DNA of 64,000 nt, taken from the NCBI RefSeq assembly GCF_900156375.1, contig NZ_FTNK01000014.1, positions 62,001-126,000 on the forward strand. The letters run 5' to 3'. The position numbers were made by a program, and so were the translations under genes. How positions within the stretch are numbered: position 1 is the stretch's first letter; each line of letters opens with the position of its first letter. A model generated the notes under the pieces. The model made no database searches. It saw nothing but the letters and a program-made list of their open reading frames with translations, and was not told the DNA's origin. The stretch is from Paenibacillus macquariensis (GTDB lineage Bacteria; Bacillota; Bacilli; Paenibacillales; Paenibacillaceae). This document shows positions 7,327 through 13,801 of the stretch, piece after piece.

Positions 7327-9006
7327 CTAATGGAGTGTTAAAAATTCGGCCACAGGACCTAAGACAATGACCGGAAGGAACGTTAGTGCCCCAATCAAAA
7401 GTACGACACCGATCAAAATCCCAATAAATAGCTTGTTATCTGTACGGAATGTACCGATCGTCTCCGCTACGGGTTTCTTAACATTTAGTGAACCAGCTAC
7501 TGCAAGCATCGCAATAATCGACATGTAACGTCCAAAGAACATCACAAGTCCTGTAGATACGTTCCAGAATACATTATTATCCGCAAGCCCTTCGAACCCT
7601 GATCCGTTGTTGGCGGCAGATGAAGTGTATTCATATAAGGACTGCGTTAAGCCGTGGAATCCCGGATTACTTATGGAATCATAGCCCGAAGCGGTCATAA
7701 ATGAGAGCGCCGTAGGTACTAGGATAATAAACGGATGCACCAGAATAACGAGTGCAATCAACTTCATTTCCCTGGCCTCAATCTTACGGCCTAAAAATTC
7801 TGGCGTTCGTCCAACCATGAGCCCGCATATAAAGACTCCAAGTATGGCGTACATCAGCATGTTAACTAGCCCGACACCCTTACCTCCAAACACGACGTTG
7901 AGCATCATTCCAGAAAGCGCCGCAAGTCCACCAAGAGGTGTTAAAGTATCATGCATGTTGTTAACCGATCCCGTTGTCGCAGCCGTTGTAACGGTAGAGA
8001 ACAATGCCGATTGCGCTATGCCGAACCGAACCTCTTTTCCTTCCATACTACCTTGAGAAGATTCAATCCCTAGCGTATTGATCGCCGGGTTCCCAGCTTT
8101 CTCAGACGAATAACTGATGCTTAGGAATATTAAGAACAGAATCATCATGGATGAAAAAATGACCCATCCTTGCTTCTTGTTTTTGGCAAACAAACCAAAC
8201 ATATACGGAAGTGATGCTGCTAACAACCACATACTTAATATTTCGATAACGTTCGTTAATGGGCTTGGATTCTCAAATGGATGAGATGAGTTGGCTCCAA
8301 AGAATCCGCCACCATTCGTTCCAAGATGTTTAATCGATTCTAACGAAGCAATAGGACCCATCGTTATTTGTTGTTCGACACCTTCAAGCGTTGTTACTGT
8401 AGCTGTCGGGTCAAACGTTTGAGGAACTTTTAAACCGACCAATAAGATAGTAACAATAAGTGCTAGTGGTAAGAAGATACGAATTATTGCTTTGGTGAAA
8501 TCCTGAAAAAAGTTACCTAAACCTTCTCCTCGGCGGGTAATCCCGCGAATAAATGCAACTGCAATGGCAGCGCCTGATGCTGCCGATGTGAACATCATCA
8601 TCGTAACAAAAGCCATTTGCGTTAAGTAAGTCACGCCACTCTCGCCGCTGTAATGCTGTAGATTGGTATTGGTCATAAAACTGATGATCGTGTTAAGTGC
8701 AAGCGATGCTTCCATATTCTCGTTACCATTCGGATTTCCTGGAAGGATTCCTTGGAAACGTAGAAGCAAGTAACTAATGGCGATTAACACAGCATTTGTA
8801 GCTATAAAACTCAGCACATATTTTTTCCAGTTCATACTGTCACGATTTCTTAATCCGATGATCTTATAAATGATATTTTCGGTTGAACCGAATACTTTGT
8901 CCGTTCGGTTAGGTTCATTGGAGAATACATGAAACATATAAGTACCGACTGGCTTCACCAGCAACAGCAGTACAACAATCACAATTCCCATTTGCAGTAA
9001 TTCCAT
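7327..9006 (-). CDS. kdpA: KdpA, K+-binding and translocating subunit
   Basis: This 559-residue polytopic membrane protein is the K+ channel-like subunit of KdpFABC. Selectivity-filter-like segments are visible: MTNTNLQHYSGE (111-122) and GTNGGGFFGANSSHPFENP (229-247), as in Escherichia coli KdpA. A TATAAGGAGG ribosome binding site precedes the ATG. It follows kdpF by about 50 bp and belongs to a transcript that begins with two c-di-AMP-type riboswitches. Confidence 0.97.
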   Translation of the reverse strand: MELLQMGIVIVVLLLLVKPVGTYMFHVFSNEPNRTDKVFGSTENIIYKIIGLRNRDSMNWKKYVLSFIATNAVLIAISYLLLRFQGILPGNPNGNENMEASLALNTIISFMTNTNLQHYSGESGVTYLTQMAFVTMMMFTSAASGAAIAVAFIRGITRRGEGLGNFFQDFTKAIIRIFLPLALIVTILLVGLKVPQTFDPTATVTTLEGVEQQITMGPIASLESIKHLGTNGGGFFGANSSHPFENPSPLTNVIEILSMWLLAASLPYMFGLFAKNKKQGWVIFSSMMILFLIFLSISYSSEKAGNPAINTLGIESSQGSMEGKEVRFGIAQSALFSTVTTAATTGSVNNMHDTLTPLGGLAALSGMMLNVVFGGKGVGLVNMLMYAILGVFICGLMVGRTPEFLGRKIEAREMKLIALVILVHPFIILVPTALSFMTASGYDSISNPGFHGLTQSLYEYTSSAANNGSGFEGLADNNVFWNVSTGLVMFFGRYMSIIAMLAVAGSLNVKKPVAETIGTFRTDNKLFIGILIGVVLLIGALTFLPVIVLGPVAEFLTLH

Positions 9007-9056
9007 GCTTTATATCCTCCTTATAGGGATGAATTTTCTTATTTAATGAACAATGA

Positions 9057-9134
9057 CTAGAATTTCTCAGGATTAATTAACGCGTATATTAGGTAAATGA
9101 AGATAACTATGGTCAATGCAAGTACAACAATCAT
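9057..9134 (-). CDS. kdpF: KdpF, small membrane subunit (25 aa)
   Basis: A short frame encodes MIVVLALTIVIFIYLIYALINPEKF: one hydrophobic helix followed by the NPEKF end that is characteristic of KdpF (NPE(K/R)F). The ATG overlaps the stop of the preceding 35-aa gene (ATGA), which suggests translational coupling. KdpF stabilises the KdpABC complex. Its position directly before kdpA is standard. Confidence 0.92.
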   Translation of the reverse strand: MIVVLALTIVIFIYLIYALINPEKF

Positions 9135-9238
9135 TGTTCCCCGCCCCCTCTATCGACCAACGTTCCGCACCAATGCGTGAACAGTAATAATAAGCCGAAT
9201 GCAACAATTAACGTGATGACCATGTAGACATCCATCAT
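9131..9238 (-). CDS. 35-aa membrane peptide encoded before kdpF
   Basis: The frame begins MMDVYMVITLIVAFG, continues with a leucine-rich helix and THWCG, and ends DRGGGEQ. It is thus one transmembrane segment plus a short polar tail. An AGAGGGG ribosome binding site lies before the ATG pair at 9233-9238, and the TGA overlaps the kdpF start. The overlap and ribosome binding site argue for a real gene. It may be an accessory Kdp peptide; the function is not known to me. Confidence 0.75.
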   Translation of the reverse strand: MMDVYMVITLIVAFGLLLLFTHWCGTLVDRGGGEQ

Positions 9239-9283
9239 TATTGGAATGCCCCTCTCTCATGCGAATTTTTGATTAATTCTCAA

Positions 9284-9679
9284 CTATCGTTCAAGTAGAA
9301 ATCCAACGTCGCCATTTCTTGTGTATACAACGTGGTCTGCACCCATCCCTCTATAGATTCCTCGGGGACTCCAAAATCGGGTTACTATATAAATCTCTTG
9401 AGACGTCCAAGGACGGCAAATCTGAAGATAACGGCAACTTAAGTTAAGACTACTTTCGAAAATATAGATCTTGTCTACAGCTATCTGTGGGACGATCCAT
9501 TTCTTGGTCATAAACGTATCAATACGAACAACATGCTTAACACCCATTTTCTGATACATTTTTTCTTCCGCTCGGTTGTTAGTTAACACCGCAAATGATT
9601 TTTTTCTATACATTAATTGGTCTACGAATTTTCGTCCGTCCTCATTGGGAGCGATAACCAAAATGATCGCTTCTTCCAT
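9284..9679 (-). CDS. Unknown 131-aa protein, first gene of the kdp transcript
   Basis: The protein starts MEEAIILVIAPNEDGRKFVDQL after an AGGAGG site 8 bases upstream. A beta-alpha-beta start, the segment KSFAVLTNNRAEEKMYQKMGVKHVVRID and a second GMGADHVVYT near the C-terminus resemble Rossmann-like folds such as TrkA_N (RCK_N) K+-transport domains, but the GxGxxG nucleotide motif is missing. It lies right after the riboswitch-linked terminator and before the 35-aa gene and kdpF. A role in K+ sensing would fit but is only inferred from position and weak similarity. Confidence 0.8.
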   Translation of the reverse strand: MEEAIILVIAPNEDGRKFVDQLMYRKKSFAVLTNNRAEEKMYQKMGVKHVVRIDTFMTKKWIVPQIAVDKIYIFESSLNLSCRYLQICRPWTSQEIYIVTRFWSPRGIYRGMGADHVVYTRNGDVGFLLER

Positions 9680-9709
9680 AAATAAATCCTCCTATACGTT
9701 TAAAGGCAA

Positions 9710-9752
9710 CAAAAAAGAAGCTCAGCGAAAAAGTAGCTTTTCCAGAGCTTCT
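9710..9752 (-). terminator. Riboswitch-linked terminator before the kdp genes
   Basis: Arms AGAAGCTC (9716-9723) and GAGCTTCT (9745-9752) form a stem followed on the minus strand by six T residues. It sits after the second ydaO element and before the first coding region. This is the position expected for a ligand-controlled intrinsic terminator. Confidence 0.85.
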
Positions 9753-9794
9753 AAGTAAGTCCATGACAAAATAAACCCATGAACCAGCCAGAAG

Positions 9795-9975
9795 GCGGTT
9801 TGCTGCCTCTCCCTGCACGCTTACGAGGTTAGCTGTCGGATTCGGGCGAGGAAGTCGCCCTATTCTTAAGTACTGGTACAGTATTTAAGAAATTCACCCC
9901 ATGGATACGTCCGGCGTTTACGCAGCAGACATCTCCGATTGGTTCCCCCGTTTCAGAAATTACACAGAATTCAGC
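9795..9975 (-). promoter_or_regulatory. ydaO/yuaA-type c-di-AMP riboswitch, proximal copy
   Basis: On the minus strand the sequence carries the conserved ydaO blocks in order: ACGGGGGAACCAA (near 9950), GGGGTGAAT (near 9897), CCGACAGCTAACC (near 9835) and CTCGTAAGC (9819-9827), followed by a GGGAGAGG segment. Known members bind c-di-AMP and turn off K+ uptake and cell wall genes when the ligand is high. The terminator at 9710-9752 follows directly. Exact ends are estimated. Confidence 0.9.
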
Positions 9976-10119
9976 GTTCAAGACATTCTTTCAATAAACT
10001 TTACATAACCCATTCTCAAATCAATCTAACTTGGCTTACATTTTCGTTACATTTATTAACTGCAAGAAGAGCTAACACCGCTCTATGGTCGAGTAAGTTC
10101 GATCACAAACTTCATCATT

Positions 10120-10315
10120 CCTCTCTCCAACTTTTGCTTACGAGGTTAGCTGTCGGATTCGAGCGGTGAGAGTCGCTCTACCTAGCAAAGACCTAATTGC
10201 CCTTACTAAGATTCACCCCTGTAGCTTCTTATTTTCCGACTCTCACACGAAAAAAAAGTTGCTACTTTTGGTTCCCCCGTTCTCCGCCTCAAAGCGAAAA
10301 CTCAGCGAAATTAAC
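10120..10315 (-). promoter_or_regulatory. ydaO/yuaA-type c-di-AMP riboswitch, distal copy
   Basis: The same conserved blocks appear a second time on the minus strand: ACGGGGGAACCAA (near 10280), AGGGGTGAATC (near 10215), CGAATCCGACAGCTAACC (near 10155) and CTCGTAAGC (10136-10144), then GGAGAGAGG. It lies about 145 nt upstream of the proximal copy in the same leader. No T-rich terminator is obvious between the copies, so both may act on the shared terminator downstream. Ends are estimated. Confidence 0.88.
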
Positions 10316-10350
10316 AATTGAATAAATTAACAATTTGTATTTCGTTATGA

Positions 10351-10379
10351 ATCATACACCCGCCCCAAATTAGTGTAAA
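10351..10379 (-). promoter_or_regulatory. Sigma-A promoter of the kdp transcript
   Basis: TTTACA (10374-10379) and TATGAT (10351-10356) are separated by 17 bp on the minus strand. Transcription would begin near 10344, just before the distal riboswitch. The leader would be about 665 nt long to the first gene. Confidence 0.75.
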
Positions 10380-10523
10380 GGTGACTCAATCCCTTCCTAG
10401 AACCAAATAAGAAGCATCTAGATCGATGGTAACGATTACAAAAATAATTACCTCCTCGCTGCTCGTTAATGCTCCCTATATCTCGTTTTTACGTAAATTT
10501 ATTCATCTCCGATCTCCCAATAC

Positions 10524-10553
10524 TAAAAAAAGCCCCTCAAATGAGGGGGCTTT
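10524..10553 (-). terminator. Terminator after lipoprotein gene
   Basis: An 8-bp GC-rich stem (AGCCCCTC at 10531-10538 with GAGGGGGCT at 10543-10551) is followed by a T-run on the minus strand. Confidence 0.85.
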
Positions 10554-10598
10554 GTCTATATTTATATATGTCTATATATACCGCTTTGTTATGTTTGG

Positions 10599-11483
10599 TT
10601 ATTTTATCGTTATTGACCCAACTGATGTGGAGAGTGAAAGTAATGGACCGCCACCATTGATGTCACTTGTGCCTCTAGGAGCTCCTGTAATCGATCCGAT
10701 CTCGCTATCCGTTTCCAGGCTAACTTGAAGTGATTCGGCAAGGTTAGCGTGAATGGAGCCTACTTCAGTCTTAACTTCGAGTCTACTATCATCATCCATT
10801 TGTTCGATAGCTACTTTAATGTTACCCGTCTCAGATCCTACATTAGACTTTCCTTGGATATGAGCCCCCTCAATACTTATAGAACCCACTTCATTATGAA
10901 CATCATATTTACCGTTTAGATTCTTAAGATTAATTTCTCCAACTTCACTTGAGATATTAAAGCTATGAAGCGTATTTGGAATTTCCACCGCATAATCAAT
11001 GCTGAAGTTTGAGAATCCATATTCTTTCTTTGCCCACCTCCACATATCAAGCTTCTCATCGCCTTTGGGATGCATATTAATTTCCAACTGAGCTCCACTT
11101 ACAGTCACAGTAATTTCGGCATTATCCATCATTTCTTGGTATTTGTCATCACGTGATGATTTGTCTAGTGACCAGATTGTCCCACTCACGCTAATCTTGT
11201 CTCCTGAAGTTCCCTTCACTTCGATATTGCCAACCTCATTTTCCAATTTGAGAACGGATACCGAACTGCTAACTTCTTGCGAGAGCAATATCTCTTTATG
11301 GACACCAGTTCTTTTAAACTGATCACCCAATTCTGACGCTGTATCTTTAACTGTATCCCCAATCGCTTGTGTTACCTCTCCAATGCTTGTCTGAATCACG
11401 TTACCAGCATTGCTAGTACAACCTGACAGTAATACTAGTGAAACCAATCCCGCAAACAACATTGGCTTATGGTATCTTCTCAT
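10599..11483 (-). CDS. Lipoprotein with DUF4097-type beta-repeat domain
   Basis: Starting at the ATG at 11483, the 294-residue protein has a compact signal MRRYHKPMLFAGLVSLVLLSGC with lipobox cysteine at residue 22. An ATG at 11513 would add ten residues before a normal signal and has no better ribosome binding site. The mature part has repeats of alternating beta strands such as NEVGNIEVKG, SEVGEINLKN, NEVGSISIEG and TEVGSIHANL. This pattern is typical of DUF4097-like right-handed beta-helix domains of surface proteins. It should be anchored to the outer face of the membrane. Specific function is unknown. Confidence 0.85.
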   Translation of the reverse strand: MRRYHKPMLFAGLVSLVLLSGCTSNAGNVIQTSIGEVTQAIGDTVKDTASELGDQFKRTGVHKEILLSQEVSSSVSVLKLENEVGNIEVKGTSGDKISVSGTIWSLDKSSRDDKYQEMMDNAEITVTVSGAQLEINMHPKGDEKLDMWRWAKKEYGFSNFSIDYAVEIPNTLHSFNISSEVGEINLKNLNGKYDVHNEVGSISIEGAHIQGKSNVGSETGNIKVAIEQMDDDSRLEVKTEVGSIHANLAESLQVSLETDSEIGSITGAPRGTSDINGGGPLLSLSTSVGSITIK

Positions 11484-11635
11484 ATTAAATAACGCCCCCG
11501 CTTCGATAATCATTCTTTTTCATATTATACAATATAAGGAAAACTCAAACACCAGTCCACGGGCTTGGAAAGTACTGGACTTGAGTCGGGGGTATTTCAC
11601 ATGATTTCACCTTAGATAATTTCTGAACATCAAGA

Positions 11636-11657
11636 AGCCCCCTTTGTTAAGGGGGCT
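11636..11657 (-). terminator. Possible terminator after 80-aa membrane protein gene
   Basis: A 7-bp stem (AGCCCCC at 11636-11642 with GGGGGCT at 11651-11657) is followed on the minus strand by a weak T-rich tail (TTCTTGATGTT). Confidence 0.5.
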
Positions 11658-11673
11658 AGAATAATAATCTAAT

Positions 11674-11916
11674 TTATAGCATTAAGAATTTATAAAGCAT
11701 ATACGAAAATACAACAGTAAATATAAATGATACGATCGCTAAACTCCGTTGGCTTTTCCAAGCTCTGAATCCATTGGCTGTGTATAAGACTATTACTCCA
11801 CCGATCATGAAAAATATATTCTGATTAGTCAGAATTACAATAATGTATGTTGCAACTACTAAGGACCAAATAATCTTAAACCACAAGGGGAATTTTGTTA
11901 AGTATTTCTTAATCAT
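11674..11916 (-). CDS. Small hypothetical membrane protein (80 aa)
   Basis: The protein has a short basic start (MIKKYLTKFPLWFK) and three hydrophobic stretches at about 15-30, 32-48 and 59-78, joined by a basic loop (RAWKSQRS). It is probably a three-helix membrane protein. No clear ribosome binding site stands out upstream of 11916. I do not recognise a family. It is flanked by hairpins on both sides, so it is likely transcribed alone. Confidence 0.55.
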   Translation of the reverse strand: MIKKYLTKFPLWFKIIWSLVVATYIIVILTNQNIFFMIGGVIVLYTANGFRAWKSQRSLAIVSFIFTVVFSYMLYKFLML

Positions 11917-11995
11917 TAGCTACCTCTATCCATATGTAAAATTATATTATATGCAATTCGATACTTCTTATTGTAATACCTTTAAACACATAGTA

Positions 11996-12041
11996 AAAAC
12001 AAAAATACGCGGTATCCCAAACCTTGGAATACCGCGTATTT
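11996..12041 (-). terminator. Intrinsic terminator after MTH1187-like gene
   Basis: A 13-bp perfect stem (AAATACGCGGTAT at 12003-12015 with its complement at 12029-12041) is followed by five T residues on the minus strand. Confidence 0.88.
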
Positions 12042-12077
12042 AACTCGATGTAATTCTTACCTTCTCATTGATTGTTC

Positions 12078-12380
12078 CTATTTTAATTTGTCCTGAACGG
12101 ACTGTAGTTTCTGCGCACTAGAAGAAATTTTATCGCGTCGATCATCCAATTTCACAGAAGTTGAGACCCGTTCTGCCCCCGAAATAAATGGAGATTCATG
12201 GAGTGTAGCGATCGCCTTCCATACCAATTCAAGCGGTCCTTCAATAATGGTACTCATAGAAGTCAGTTGGTACGTTATTCCTTGCTGCTCTTGGAGTACC
12301 CGCTGCATGTCTGCCACATAAGCACTTAGACTTGTCGTCTGCGTTCCAATCGGTATAATTGTAACCTCAGCAATGGCCAT
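12078..12380 (-). CDS. MTH1187/UPF0045 family protein (thiamine-binding type)
   Basis: This 100-residue protein starts MAIAEVTIIPIGTQTTSLSAYVADM and contains TYQLTSMSTIIEG, as in the MTH1187/YqgV family, relatives of the thiamine-binding YkoF domain. The AAGGAGG site is 8 bases before the ATG at 12380, which excludes the upstream in-frame ATG at 12410 and the ATG at 12386. A second family member lies at 49445-49738 in a TPP-riboswitch operon. The 5' leader contains three tandem hairpin repeats that end at the ribosome binding site. Confidence 0.85.
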   Translation of the reverse strand: MAIAEVTIIPIGTQTTSLSAYVADMQRVLQEQQGITYQLTSMSTIIEGPLELVWKAIATLHESPFISGAERVSTSVKLDDRRDKISSSAQKLQSVQDKLK

Positions 12381-12392
12381 CTTCATTTCCTC

Positions 12393-12506
12393 CTTAAAGT
12401 TTTGGTACAAAACTCACTTCGTAAGCATTACTTAAAGTTTTGGAACAAAACTCTCATCGTAAGCATTTACTTAAGTTTTGGAACAAAACTCACTTCGTAA
12501 GCATTT
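12393..12506 (-). repeat. Three tandem 37-39 bp hairpin repeats in the leader of the MTH1187-like gene
   Basis: On the minus strand each unit reads GCTTACGAAGTGAG, then a small hairpin AGTTTTGTTCCAAAACT, then TTAAG. Units lie at about 12393-12430, 12431-12469 and 12470-12506. The last hairpin runs straight into the AAGGAGG ribosome binding site. The same core (GCTTACGAAG plus hairpin plus TTTnAGGAGG) occurs at 29074-29191 before an unrelated gene, and near 16185-16230. Confidence 0.85.
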
Positions 12507-12658
12507 CGTTTCTTGATCCATCTTACCCAATTTATAAAGTATTCGCAAAACACAGACACAAATATTTCATATAGCTTAGCAAAACACTCAAAAGGTTAGT
12601 CGTAGCGGGCTTGGGAAAAGTTTCACACTTTTTCATTTTAAATTTTCACGATTAACTG

Positions 12659-12687
12659 TTTACAAACACAATATATTGAGTTAGATT
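12659..12687 (+). promoter_or_regulatory. Candidate promoter of the nrdAB leader
   Basis: TTTACA (12659-12664) and TAGATT (12682-12687) are spaced by 17 bp. The -10 matches the consensus at four of six positions. The first NrdR-like box lies in the spacer. Confidence 0.5.
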
Positions 12688-12712
12688 TATATAGCACTAC
12701 TAAATATAGTGA
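12666..12712 (+). promoter_or_regulatory. Pair of NrdR-like boxes
   Basis: Box 1, ACACAATATATTGAGT (12666-12681), and box 2, CTACTAAATATAGTGA (12697-12712), match the NrdR box pattern aCaCwAtATaTwGtGt at about 15 and 12 of 16 positions. They start 31 bp apart, three helical turns, which is the usual NrdR arrangement. NrdR represses ribonucleotide reductase genes in response to the dATP/ATP ratio. They overlap the candidate promoter and the start of the leader RNA. Confidence 0.7.
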
Positions 12713-12714
12713 AA

Positions 12715-12942
12715 ACAGGTGATCCGATTGTTACGGCATATTTGGATCTTAAAAGGGAAGAATGGTGCAAATCCATCGCGGTCCCGCCACTGTATCCCAA
12801 CCGTTAAGCTGCATACTGCAGACGAATAGCGCAAGCAATGGACTCCGCGTGTACTGCTTATGGAAAGGTACTATTGTCTATATATAGACAATGAAGCTGC
12901 TAACTTGGGAAGTCAGAATATCTGCCTGTTGGACATACTCAT
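12715..12942 (+). promoter_or_regulatory. Cobalamin (B12) riboswitch upstream of nrdA
   Basis: Conserved blocks of the B12 box family are present: AAAAGGGAA (12749-12757), TGGTGCAAATCCAT, GCGGTCCCGCCACTGTA (near 12777-12793) and, at the 3' end, GGGAAGTCAGAATATCTGCC (near 12908-12927). B12 riboswitches lower expression when adenosylcobalamin is available. Placed before a B12-independent class I reductase, it would save this enzyme when a B12-dependent class II enzyme can work. The expression platform is not clear; a hairpin ACAAATCCTA/TAGGCGTTTGT follows at about 12944-12972. Confidence 0.93.
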
Positions 12943-13801
12943 AACAAATCCTACGTGGAAATAGGCGTTTGTTACTATTTACTTCGGTTACGTAACCAGG
13001 AAACATTGTGACATGTCCTGATCACCACTACGGAGTGCTTTTTCTGTCTGATGGCATGGATTGTCTGTTCACGCATGGAGTCAAATTCCAACATCTCGTT
13101 TTAAGAAGCTCTACGTATCTTATACAGTGCAAATGGTCCACAAGATTTTACATATTACCTAAACAACGACTCATGATTTCAGTAAATCAGAAAGTTTTAA
13201 TCCACTCGACAAAATCCCATCTCGAGGCTTCATTACAGGAAGCGGTAGTATTCCACCTTCACCGCCATGGCCTTAGTTGCAATAATATTTCAATGTCCGC
13301 AAAATTCTCAATAAAGTGGCGTTTTCTTGAGCAAATTAGATCATGATTTATATCCTTAATTCGTCAAGTCGTTTGCCAAGCAATTTTATAAAAGGTTACA
13401 CTACTCTATAGCCTAATTTCGCCAACTTAGATGCTACTTTCAGCATTATCGTAGTATCACTATCCTGAATCCGCTAAGAAAGGTGATGGCCTACATGCCG
13501 TCATCTTTCTTAATGGATGCCGCGACTGATAAATGGGTTGATTTGATCGGCATATGTGGCATTCGCGATAATATCTCTATCGTGAATTTCGCGAAAATAC
13601 GGTATTCTTCAACAGTACCAAGTTGTCATCGTTGGTCCTTAAAAAGAATCTTAAAAAAAATACCCATCTCCCCTATCGTGAGAGTTCAAATCAGCGTATT
13701 ATAGATATTCAGGCAAAATTCAAGACATGATGATGCCACACTGTTGTACATTTAATTATCCATAATTGAAAAACATATATTGAAAGGAAGACGCCTAACC
13801 T
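12943..13801 (+). other. Unusually long 859-nt leader between riboswitch and nrdA
   Basis: No convincing gene lies here. Two open frames (13008-13346 and 13483-13704) have weak ribosome binding sites and a composition unlike the neighbouring proteins. Small dyads exist, for example GGTTACGTAACC near 12987 and CACTACGGAGTGCTTTTT near 13026. I see no strong terminator, transposase remnant or recognisable RNA family. Confidence 0.4.

Noticed and set aside
13008-13346. Open frame of 112 codons in the nrd leader
   Set aside because: It starts with GTG, has only a weak ribosome binding site, no recognisable domain and odd composition. It lies within the riboswitch leader.
13483-13704. Open frame of 73 codons in the nrd leader
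   Set aside because: It has an AAAGGTGATGG-like start context but no family resemblance and low hydrophobic order. I treat it as chance.
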